Positions 1 to 12,194 of a stretch of 64,000 nt of DNA are shown piece after piece. The notes under the pieces are model-generated. The model made no database searches. It worked only from the letters and a program-made list of their open reading frames with translations, and was not told the DNA's origin. Location of the stretch: the NCBI GenBank assembly GCA_029817715.1, contig JARUPY010000310.1:186001-250000 (forward strand), given 5' to 3'. The position numbers and the translations under genes are program-made. Position 1 is the stretch's first letter; every line of letters starts with the position of its first letter. This stretch comes from Melastoma dodecandrum. Lineage: Eukaryota > Streptophyta > Magnoliopsida > Myrtales > Melastomataceae.

Positions 1-561
1 TATGTACATTAAGCAATCTCCTGCAATGATGATGCCGGGGCTGATTCTTATGGGTTGGAGCTGAATTGAGTTTCTATGGTGAGACCCCACATGGTAAAAA
101 GTAGTGACAATGTAAGTAGTTTCTACCCAAGTCTCCTTTTTTTTTGCTCAAAATTGACAGTGCCTACCAGCTCAAACCCAGTTGGTTTGCAGATAGAGAA
201 AACAGCCAAGTTTATTACCATTTTTATATGATTACAACTTGGCGTCTTGGGTTGCCCCTTGGCCTTGTCTCATCTGACTTCCTTTTTTAACTGTCTTTTA
301 CTGTTTTGGACTTTGTCCTTTCTAAAGGGGGTCTGGTAGAATCTCCATGATTTCAGACCTTTTTACTTCAAGCTGAAGCTTCCCTCCTTCCTTAAAAGAA
401 GTTGGGGAAGAAGGCCTTTTTTTTTTTCTTGGATCAAATAAACTGAAACCATCCTGTTTTTTTCCCATATTTTTTGGTAATTTTAGAAAAGATTGCAGAC
501 TCGAATAAACAGAGAAACTAAAAAGACCACCTCCACCGCCTCCGCCTCGAGGCTGAAACCC
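1..561. other. 3' flank of the MYB gene, no gene seen
   Basis: AT-rich sequence with several T-runs lying downstream of the minus-strand MYB stop codon. It should include the MYB 3' UTR, but I could not fix a polyadenylation site. No coding signal, RNA gene or repeat structure was recognised. Confidence 0.5.
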
Positions 562-1635
562 TTATTCGATCTTCCCAATGCCAATCCGCCTGGCGACTGC
601 ATTCCTGATTCCTTCAGTCACGGCCGACTGAGAACACATCCCAACTGTCCCTCCATTCCCTTCCAGCCCCGCCATGTAATCCCTCACCTCCACCCTTATC
701 ATCTCCTGCATAACCGTCATGAACTCCGCATCGAATGGCCGGAACTCTGTTTTACCATTGCTCGCCCCCGCAGCCGTAGCTGGAACTGATAACAGCGGTA
801 TGGCATTCACGGGCTGCACCTCCATGTCTGCCACCTCGCTTGGGGTAACCATGTGTGCCACCACCTGACCATCATCGGGCAGGGTCACGTTACCACCACC
901 ACTAAGCGGCGGAGCAAGCGGAGCCGACAAGGTCAAAGGAGCATCTCCAGAATCAGTCAACTCGGGGCTTGGCTTTTGAGCCGTTGGCTTCTCTGGTTGT
1001 GATTCCAATCCTGGCAAAGACAGGCTCAGTAAAGTTAGTGGAGCATCCGAACGAGACCCGGTCGCTGCTAGCATATCGTGCCCCCGTCCGAGCTGGATGC
1101 TGGATTCAGATTTCTCGTCTGGGCTTCTGGGTCCGGCAAAAACAACCCTCCCAGCAGCCCCCACGCTTGCGGATCGCTTCAACGGCGGCGGCCGAACGAG
1201 ATCCATGCCAGAACCCACCAGCTCGCCGCCTCCGCCCTTCTCGTAAAACTCCCTAAAGTCTTCCCCCGACATGGAAGAGCACTTCCTCTTTAGCGTCGAG
1301 TTCCAGTGATTCTTAATCGCGTTATCTGTCCTCCCGGACAGAAGCCGCGCTATGCTCGCCCACTTGTTCCCCAGACGGGCGTGCGCCCGGATGATTGTCT
1401 CGTCCTCCTCGGCCGTGAACGCCCTGTGTTCAACCCCGGGCGAAAGCTGGTTACACCACCGCAACCTACAAGACTTCCCGGAGCGGCCCGGGATGGACCG
1501 ACTAATGATCGTCCAGTTCCTCGGCCCGTGTTGCTGCACCAGCGACTTCAGCGCCTCGTCCTCCTCCAGGCTCCACGGTCCCTTGATCCGATCCACGTCC
1601 CTCCTTGACAACGAGGAGGAGGAAGGAGCCGACAT
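562..1635 (-). CDS. R2R3-MYB transcription factor, subgroup 22 (MYB44/MYB73-like)
   Basis: A nuclear DNA-binding protein of 357 residues encoded in one exon, as is usual for subgroup 22. R2 spans about residues 17-66 ([11 protein letters not shown], then [20 protein letters not shown]) and R3 about 69-117 ([30 protein letters not shown]). R3 has Phe in place of the first Trp, which is normal in plants. The C-terminal half carries the subgroup motif TLLSLSLPG and a late conserved segment around [18 protein letters not shown] chose the ATG at 1635 ([13 protein letters not shown]) over one 21 codons upstream because the family starts near a short Ser-rich leader. Known members act in ABA, auxin and stress signalling, and the LSLSLPG stretch resembles an EAR repression motif. 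The exact orthologue cannot be assigned. Confidence 0.93.
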   Translation of the reverse strand: MSAPSSSSLSRRDVDRIKGPWSLEEDEALKSLVQQHGPRNWTIISRSIPGRSGKSCRLRWCNQLSPGVEHRAFTAEEDETIIRAHARLGNKWASIARLLSGRTDNAIKNHWNSTLKRKCSSMSGEDFREFYEKGGGGELVGSGMDLVRPPPLKRSASVGAAGRVVFAGPRSPDEKSESSIQLGRGHDMLAATGSRSDAPLTLLSLSLPGLESQPEKPTAQKPSPELTDSGDAPLTLSAPLAPPLSGGGNVTLPDDGQVVAHMVTPSEVADMEVQPVNAIPLLSVPATAAGASNGKTEFRPFDAEFMTVMQEMIRVEVRDYMAGLEGNGGTVGMCSQSAVTEGIRNAVARRIGIGKIE

Positions 1636-1845
1636 ATCGCCCAGGAGACCGGATTCCGACACCAACCTCAGAACAAACTCAAAGAGGACATAAATCAAGA
1701 AGGAAACTTTATGAGATCAAGGCATCGATGGAGAGATCTGAGAATTGGGGTATTGAAGAATTAGGAAGTGGGTTTTCGGTTTGGATGGGGGGAGAGATTT
1801 GAGGAGGGGAAGTTGAGAAGACGAACAAGAAGGAAGGAAGGAAGA

Positions 1846-1852
1846 GTATATA
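1846..1852 (-). promoter_or_regulatory. possible TATA box of the MYB gene
   Basis: Read on the minus strand this is TATATAC, about 210 bases upstream of the chosen MYB start codon and followed by a CT-rich leader. Position and context fit a core promoter, but the assignment rests on sequence alone. Confidence 0.35.
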
Positions 1853-1998
1853 AAAGGGAGGGCGTAAAGAAGGTATTGGAATGGAAGGGTAACCGGTTCG
1901 GCCGGTGGAAGCGGTTGGGATACAGCTGGAAGGTGGGTTTCCGACACGTGTCGTATCTGTGTTGCTCTTGATACTCTTCTTCCTTTTTTATTTCGAAA

Positions 1999-4935
1999 TT
2001 TATATTGTATTAAATATTGTGATCAAACGGTTCCAAAGATTTCGTTAGGAGGATATTTGATGTGGTTTGGTACATAATTTGGTTCTGATTTGAAATTGAT
2101 ACGTAATTTTGCAGTCGTAATATTGTGTTACTGTCATAGCAGTTGTACGGTTTGACATTTGATATATAGAGGGAGGGAAACCACGTCGTTTCGTTTCGTT
2201 CCGTTTCGGTTAAGTAAGTTTGTGGCATTTTGTTGCCAGATTTTTTTATTTTAGTTTTTTGGTAACACGAATGTATTATCAAATACAATAAATGTTGCTA
2301 TAAGATTTTCCTGGGTTTTGCTTTGAATTAATTTAAATAAACAGGTACACCACCTCAAAATAAAAATATACATTTTATTGGATAATTAAATATGTAGTTT
2401 GAAAAACAAAACACATGTGGCGGCGAGTGAAGTTACCCGGTCTTTTACCCAAAGCACTAACAAATTGGGTTATATAGATAGAGAGAGAAAGGCAAAGGAA
2501 AGGGATGATAATGATAATAACGATGGCAGTATAAAAGGCATGAGAAGGGGGAGCGTCTGCTGATATGATTCGCTTTTAATTTTTATCCATGAAATATTTG
2601 GAATAATGGAGGCAGACAATAATTATTTGTGTTTTTTTTTTTGTATTTCAGAATCGTCCCATGGTACGGTTTACGCGAGAGTGCGTGAAAATATTTTACG
2701 AAAAACATTATCTCGACTTATAATACATGAACACGTATTTTTTAAATACGATTTTATGTAAACTTATTATGAATTGACACGTATTAATATGTATAAACTG
2801 CAATCGAGTTAATTTCATCTTGTAAATCTTATGATATTTTATTACTACTCTTTCTGAAAAATTTCATAAGAAATATTTTTACTCAGCTTTACTTTTGAAT
2901 TATTTTTTTATTTTAATAATTTTATGTCCTTATAAAACTATAACACGTCAGGAGTAGTTTGTATATTCCACGGATAAAAAAGAAATTAATAAAATATGAT
3001 TATTTTAAAGTGATTAGTGGGGATGTGGTTAAATTCAATAAAAGAAAGTGATGCGTTTTAGATTATGGAATCAAACAAAAAACAGCCAAACCTTTGAACC
3101 TGGTTTTCCTAATAAACAACATTGTGTGATTTATATTGGTCAGGTTTGTTGTCATGTTCGTTCATATTAGGAGGAGGAGGAGGGGACGACCACATTTCGC
3201 GGATACCATTAGTCCTTCTTAACAAAGTATCAAATTATACATAAAATATCTATGTGAATGGGGCCAAATTGTTGTACGACTCCTCCATCTCAGTATCCCT
3301 TACTTGTTTATACCCCATTTAAATACTGTTAGTAGTAAAATTATCATATCTTCTTTGATGATATACAAGGAGTATAGAGCTGATCGAGGCAAACATCGAC
3401 TCGAGTAGGGTTTCAGTTCATTGTCAAGCTAGAGGCACTTTGTCAAAACGGGTCGAGGAAGATCATTTGATCCCGTCGAGAATGTCCGGCTCGAGATATC
3501 CCATATATCGACTCAAGAAACAAACCCTCGAGAAGCTAGACGGAGCACTCTGTCGAAAAGTTGAATTAAGCTATAAGCATATGATGTGTCTACCTTCCTG
3601 AGACCACTAACGCCATCATTTATCTTTTTTTTTTTTTAATATATAGTGTGCATGTCGCTATTTTTTATGCCAGCCTTTGATCATGTATGTTAAGACGACC
3701 GGCTTTGTAATCGAAAAGATCATCAGATTATTGAAAATTTAAGAAAACAAATGATTGTCTTTCATTCCTTTTTTTTTTTCTTTTTTCATGCGTTCTAAGT
3801 ACAGCTTGAATTGAGTACGTCGTATTTATATTATTGTATCCGTATTCGTCGCATTGATATTATTGTATCACGACTAGCCTATCCAACTATTATATCGCGA
3901 CGTTGAAATATATATCCGTGGTGTTATTCTCAATCATATCCCATCACCTTTATGCCGATCATACTCCCATCGCTCCATACCCCCCGTCACGCCCTTTCCA
4001 CACACCGACACAGTATCAAATTAGCATGCCAAATTATTTAGAAAAAGTTAATTCATGAACTCGCATTTTCTTAGGTTTGGAGACAAATGGACTTGTAACC
4101 GATTTCAGATGGTTGTCGTCCCCCCAACTCTCTCTCGATATATTTGTTCGGTCCTATCCTACAAGGACGACTGACTGGCCATGATTTTCACTCCACCAGT
4201 TGGGTTGGGTTTGGGATTGGGGGGCGGGGGGGTCCATCCATCCCATTCTCTTTATTTGTTTTGTCAATTAGTTTCAAATTTCAAAGTATGAGTCAAAAAG
4301 GCAGGAGGAATGCAACGTTGTCCTGTTCCCCACCCCAATCATCCCCCCTTTTCTCTAAACGACGCCGTCGACATCAACAACATCATCATCATCATCCAGT
4401 CACTAAAACCTCTATTAAGAGATTAAACACCGCCACCACCACCAAAACCAATCGCATTGTTAATAATAATGGTAATACCAATAAAAAGTAATAACAGTAA
4501 CAAACAGGTGTGTCCTCCTAGTCTCTCTCTAATCCTAATCCTAGTCCTAGACTTTATTTCTGATCAGTCATCATACGAGTTGAATTGGCCAGCACTAGTG
4601 GTAAAGAATGCTCGATAATATCATCCACAAAAGGGTGGTAGGGGACCGACCAGCGACTTAACATGTCCCTTGGTGTTGTTTACTTAAGAAATAAAGAGGC
4701 ACTACTTTGTACCAAAATGTAAATAGAGTTGGACAACACCACAGAAACAAGAATAAATCATTCATACAGCATTTTTTTATCTTAAAAACGATAAGGGAAA
4801 GACTTTTTCAGTCACGTCCCAAATTTTTCATAGAACTAACTAACAAACCAACCAAGGATAAAAAAAGGGAGACGCAAAAGCCAAGTCCCCCATACCTCCC
4901 CAAAAATTTTAGCCAGCCCTCACGCGGCCGCCAAC
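1999..4935. other. AT-rich intergenic region
   Basis: The region begins with the distal MYB promoter and ends at the nucleolin 3' end. It contains many A/T runs, a GGAGGAGGAGGAGG stretch near 3171 and a short CATCATCATCAT tract near 4380. The open frame at 4144-4491 has no recognisable domain and is dominated by low-complexity His/Thr/Asn codons, so I do not call it a gene. Confidence 0.5.
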
Positions 4936-7900
4936 CTAGTTGTCACCAAATGTAGTCTTCTTCCCTGCAGAGTAACCAAAGGAAACAACAACAACAACAA
5001 CAATGAGCAAAGACACGCAATGAAAACACTACCCGGCAGCAAACCCCAATAACACAATCATGAAAGGAACCCGTACCTGTGCTAAAGGCATTAGACCTGT
5101 TGAATGATCCGCGTCCCCTACCCCTGTCACCACCACGACCTTGCCTGCCACCGCTTCCGAAACGACCACTGCCCCTTCCAAACCTGCCACCGCTGAAACG
5201 GCCACCATCTCTGCCCTGCCTCGGCCACCCCTCCCACTGCCAGGACCATCATCTTCCCTTGGACGTGCCTCTTCCACGAGAAGGGAGTAACCGCCGAGAT
5301 CCGAACCATTCAGCTCCAGAGCCTTGTTGAAACCTTCCTTGTCCTTTAAGTAAACAAACGCGACTCTGATATAAACAGAACCATTCCTTACAATTAGTAA
5401 AGTTGATTATGATGATTGCACGAGAGGATCGATGACAAAGATGCTTAGGTACAAACCCCTTGGGTTCGCCCGATTCAAAGTCCTTGGGAATCGATATCCT
5501 TGTGATCTCTCCACAGGATGAAAATTTCTCCTCCAAACCACTCCTAATCTGCTCGTTTTCAACACAAGCAAAATGAGGTCTGTCCTGAACGAAAAACGGA
5601 TTTTAAGGGATGCAAAAGAGGTGACTCTACCTACCTGATCAAATCCTCCGGAAGTGTCGAATCCCCTTACAAAGATTTTCCCTGCAAACTCGGATCCTCC
5701 ATCCCAGAAGGAGTTGTTCCCTCCATTGCTGCAAATTTAGTTACTAGTAAAAACTCCGAAAGATTTAAATACATACGAGGTAATCATATCATTTTAACCA
5801 TCCATACAATCAGAACTTATACAGCGAAGTTAAATCATGGATTTCCCAACCTCCTACTTGGCATGTTCAGTCACCTCTTTCTCCAACATCAATGAACAGA
5901 GAAAATTAAATCAATGATTATTCCGATATGGATAACCATCATCAGAAGAATAATTACATTTTCTTGATAAATAATAACTACATTATTATTTTAAAATAAT
6001 AAAAACTTCAAGCTTCTTAGGTGATGGGCCAGGGTTAGGAATACGTAACAAAGAAATTCCCAGGATTTATAATGTGCATCCATTGTTCTTCAAACTTAAG
6101 TTAACTATAAAGATCCAAGCAAATTACCTGGCAGGAGTGTAAGAACCTCTTTCACGTGCAAGATCAATTTTCAATGCACGGTCATTCAGAAACTCTCCAT
6201 TTAACTCAACAGCCTGCAACAAGAAGACACTTAGGTAAACAACGCTAACAACTTGGAACCTGACAATCGGGGCTTTTAGAAAAGGCAAAGAAACCCTGCA
6301 AGCAGGTTATAGCACAACCTTTTGGGCTTGTTCAGGGGTTGCAAACTCAACATGACCATAACCCTTGCGCCTTCCATCATCAGCAAGACTCAAGCGCACA
6401 TCAACAACCCCACCAACATCCTTGAAGAAGGCTTCACTGAACATGAAGTGACTATTAGGCTACAACACGCAATAGCTTCTTTCATGTTAGAAAAGTTCGG
6501 CACTTACATATCAGACTTCTCTGCAGAAAATGGCAAATTTCCCACAAACACAGTTTTGGATTGGCCACTTAAGGGACTAGCCTGCATCTTAGTCCAGACA
6601 TAATAAGATTGGGAATAAAAATGAACCACATGGTATCACATATTATGAAAATAACAAAGGCAACCTACAGCTTTCTGATTATCTTTAGGAACAGCTTGCT
6701 TCTGAGCTGTAAGAGGAGAAGCATCTGCCATTTCGACATCAGACCCCTGAATACAATATATCTCATTACAGTTCAATAACTTGGAGTACCATGCGTGCAC
6801 ATTACATTTGCCGGATAGTTACTTTATGGTTCAAAATACCTTCTTTTTTATGACTGGCTTTTCATCCTCACTTTCTGAAGATGACTCCTCAGATTCTTCT
6901 TCTGAACTACTTGTTTCAACAGCCGGCTGCAAAAATACCCAGTTAGACTTGGTAAATAAGGTCAAGAACATAGTAGAGAAAAGTAATCTTGTCTAACTCA
7001 AACAAATCATAATTTTCGCACCTTCTGCTCATCATCCGAGCTGTTATCAGATTCTTCTGATGATTCATCACTACTACTCTCCTTTTTGACAGCATTCCCA
7101 TTAGGCTTCACTTCTTTAGAAGCAGGCTTCAACTAATAGCAGAAGACCACATATAAATAAAAAATATTTAGACTAGACAAGGAATTGAACCCAACAAGAA
7201 AGTGAAACAAATCCTACCTTCTTGGTCTGAGGCACTTCAACATCTGAACTATCATCACTTTCACTTTCATCAACATCCATCTTTTTCTGTCCAACACAAA
7301 GAAAGCCCTTTTATTTTTGGTTCACCACCAAAAACTTCACTCAAAATAAATAGATGGAGCACACAAGTGATTTTCTACTTTAGAAATATACAAATTTGTA
7401 TTACTAATGACATTACTCCACATTCTCCGCCAACTCAATTCAGGGACAAATTGCATTGCATCCTATCCCAACCCTTCAACCAGTATGCACAAAAAAATCA
7501 GGTCCCATCTAAAATTACCATCATTTCTGCCAAACAGCATTGCTGACTAACTTAACAACTAACTACACTAGTACACCCTCCCTTGGTCCAATCACCAGAA
7601 TCACCAAGATCATTTATTTTTCTTTGTCCGAGCGAGTAACTTCATCCCTTGACACTAGAGTCGGTTCACAGGAATGCCAAGCCAAAATTGTCGCAGCCAC
7701 AACTTCCTACAACTATGAACAATATTTCCTGTAGTAGTAAGAATTATAGCTGACCTGTTGAGATTCCTTGGCATTCACAGCCTCGAGAGGTCTTTTGGTA
7801 GCTGTACTACTCTTCACAGCAGGGCCCTACATAATACAAATTTAATCATAAGAGATAATAGATACATCACAATAATTAGAAACTGCAGGTATGAGCCCAA

Positions 7901-10667
7901 AGACAACAAAACAACTATCGCTTGAAAGAAATAACAGAAATATTAGTTCACAACCACGTAACATGGGGATACAAAGAAAGATAAGAGGATTAAGACATGC
8001 TGTAAAGACGAATAAATAATAATCACACAAAGAGTTCATATAATTATAGACAGTCACATACATCCTCATCAGAGCTGCTGTCACTGTCATCTTCGGAAGA
8101 GGTACCCTTTGAAACAGCAGGAGCTGCTTTAGTGGGAACAGTTTCCTTCATTAGCAAAGGAAAACATTCAGTTGTTGAGTTCCCAAAGATGCAAAATAAT
8201 TGCAGCGAAAAGCATCAAAATCATCTGATCCACTTTCAGAAGAACAATCACTAGACTTCAACTCCTGGTTGAAAGCCTTCATCAAACCCGCTTCCTTCTT
8301 TGGAACTCCAAAAAACAGAGTATTAGACTCTGAGTTGACATAATACATATTTGTTCAGGGCATGCAGCCAGCATTTTCATAATCCTTCCATTGCCAAATC
8401 ACTAAACCAATTCATATGCCCACATTTCTGAAAATTTGGAACTTTTTGATGCAATTGTATACAAATGTAAAGAACAGACCCAAACCAACCTCTTCTGACT
8501 CAGAATCAGTTTCATCAGAAGATTCATCACTTGAATCATCCTTCTTGCTAGCTCCCTTGGCAGCTACGGCAGGCAACCTTTTTACCTGAGAAGCAACAAT
8601 TCAATGTGAACCTAAAGTTACAGGCCATTCCTTCCAAATACACTAAAGTTACAGGCCATTCCTTCCAAATATATTATCCATGAGCAATCACAACCTCCTA
8701 ATTACCTTATCATCATCTGAATCAGAGCTATCTTCTTCATCACTCGATTCATCTTTCTTTGAAGATGCACCGGATCCATTAGCCTTAGCAATGGAAACTT
8801 GTTTTTGAACCGGTTTTGACGGTTTCTTTGTTTCCTCCTAAAAGAAAACACAGAATCAGAAGTTAACCACACTATTCCTTGAATAGGACTACAACCAACC
8901 TCACTGTTCATAGTTGTCACTTTTCCAGCATCAAAAAAATGATAATTTATAATTCTCTCCAGAGAAATTGTTAGGAAAGCATGGCCTAGCATCATCAGTC
9001 TTTGGTCTACCCAAAGTATATTACAGGAAAAAAAAATTGGAAATCGATGCAAACATGATCATGCACACCTCATCATCATCTGAACTATCATCAGAGCCAT
9101 CTGAACTAGAACTCTCGGCTTTTTTGCTTTGGGCATTCTTGGATGGAGGCACTGATGACTTATTTCCAGGAGTAGCCTAAACATTAGATACCAAGGAGAA
9201 CAAAAAACAGTAAATATTCAAAAAGGTAGCTGAGATGAGAATTCATGTCAGAACTTACAGATGGTATGACAATCAGTGCTAAAAACACATGGTTCCATGC
9301 CAGATAACATAAAAGTAAAAGAAGTAGCATGCGCACCTTATCATCATCAGAATCATCATCCGACGAATCAGAATCCTCTGAACTATCAGCAGCTTGGCCC
9401 TTACTTACAACAGCTGTAGGCTTCCCCTTGTTGGGTCCCACTGTCTGTTTCTTAGGAGCAGGTTCCTGCAAAGAGTAAATGGATTAATCACTAATATAAA
9501 ACATTTTTCACAAAATACAGGTAAAGGGCTACTAATATGTCAGAACATTCAAATGTCAAAGAGGTGAAAACAAATCCTACTTGGGATTTGAAAAGGGGCT
9601 GTTTTATTTCAGCAGGAAAAAGCCACTCTCCAAGAGTATGAAAGGACCAAATAGCTACTCACATCATCAGACGACGATTCATCACTGCTAGAATCTGAAG
9701 TTGCAGGCTTTACAACAGCTTGCGGCTTCTTAGTCACTTGCTTCACCTAATACACCAAAAAGGGCAAAAAAGCACACATTAAACTACACACTCTGAATGT
9801 CAAATCTAATATACGGGGACAATACGTAGAAGGTAAAGCTACTGTCTAAAAAAATAAAGTAAACGAGAAAAGGAAAACAGCTACAGAACAGAACAAACCA
9901 TTTTCTCATCCTCCGACGAATCTGACTCCTCGGAGATGCTGGTTTCATCCTTCTTATTGACTGTCTTCTGAACAGCCTGCTTTTTAACTTCCACATTTTT
10001 CTTCTGAACGGCTACCTTCTCGTCCTTGGAGGAATCCGAATCATCTTCAGAACTGCTACTATCATTCTTCTTCTTATTCTTCAGTTCTGTCTGCTTCTTC
10101 ACTTCGGCCTTCTTCTGAAGAGTCTCTTCTTTTGCCGCCTCTATCTTCTGCTTCTTTGCAGAAGCGAGTTTCTCCAGCGCATCTTCAGATTCTCTTTTAC
10201 CTGGATAATAAAAAAGACCATAAACAAACAAACTCGAACCAGAAACCAAACAACGGATAAACCAAAATACACACAAACAAAACAATCACCAAAAAGAGCC
10301 CTTATCAAGTCATTTCTCATCTCTCCACTAACAATTCATGCACTTGAGACAACCTCCCCTCGGCTAGAATAAACTTTGACTTAACAAATACGCCAGATTA
10401 ACATCACCGAGAAGCAGAAATCGTTAGATATTATCAAGCACAAGAAACATGGCGACCGTAACAAGAAACGACCAAGGAAGCACCTTTCTTCGCGGACTTC
10501 GCGGGCGTCACGGCGCCGACCTGAAAGTAGCCAGAATAAACACATCAGCGAAACGGAAACATGACAACGGACATTAGAACGAAGAGAGGAAGCCAAATTG
10601 AGGGAAGGAGAAGGACGCCGGAGGAAAATTGGACCTTGGAGGCGGATTTCTTGTCCGCCTTTGCCAT
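4936..10667 (-). CDS. Nucleolin (NUC-L1/L2-like): acidic repeats, two RRMs, GAR tail; frame broken in GAR
   Basis: Nucleolar RNA-binding protein for rDNA chromatin and pre-rRNA processing. Exons on the minus strand, traced by GT/AG and frame: 10635-10667, 10484-10520, 9899-10200, 9663-9746, 9337-9465, 9069-9176, 8706-8837, 8490-8585, 8062-8145, 7755-7826, 7218-7286, 7022-7132, 6840-6926, 6669-6746, 6508-6581, 6319-6436, 6128-6213, 5635-5728, 5457-5548, 5077-5365, 4936-4964. The protein starts MAKADKKSASK. It then has a Lys-rich stretch (KKGKRESEDALEK) and about a dozen Ser/Asp/Glu patches. RRM1 (KTVFVGNLPF ... KGYGHVEF) and RRM2 (KIFVRGFDTS ... KGVAFVYL) follow, then an Arg/Gly-rich tail and the family-type end KKTTFGDN. 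The exons sum to 2204 nt, one base short of whole codons: the tail reads in a different frame from RRM2, the shift lying near 5214-5216. Confidence 0.9.
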
Positions 10668-12003
<1,336 letters not shown>

Positions 12004-12194
12004 AGGAGGAGGAACTTAAGTAATGTTGTTATGTAATGTTAGTAGCTGCACTGCTACTACATTCCACTTCTCATCCGACATGATATTACGGAGGGTGTCT
12101 CTCCGACCCAATTTGTACATGGACAAGGTTGTTCGATCGATCAAACCCGTATAGATTGTTAGTTTGTACTACCAAATGCACACTTTGCCAGTAA

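Noticed and set aside
493..1693. Several plus-strand ORFs over the MYB gene
   Set aside because: Antisense shadows of a GC-rich coding exon; no own motifs.
4144..4491. Plus-strand open frame of 115 codons
   Set aside because: No domain, mostly low-complexity His/Thr/Asn codons, no family resemblance; chance ORF in intergenic DNA.
5029..5277. Minus-strand frame with a Val/Ala-rich tail after the nucleolin RRM2
   Set aside because: The parallel frame gives a proper Arg/Gly tail and joins in phase to the canonical last exon, so the Val-rich reading is an out-of-frame shadow.
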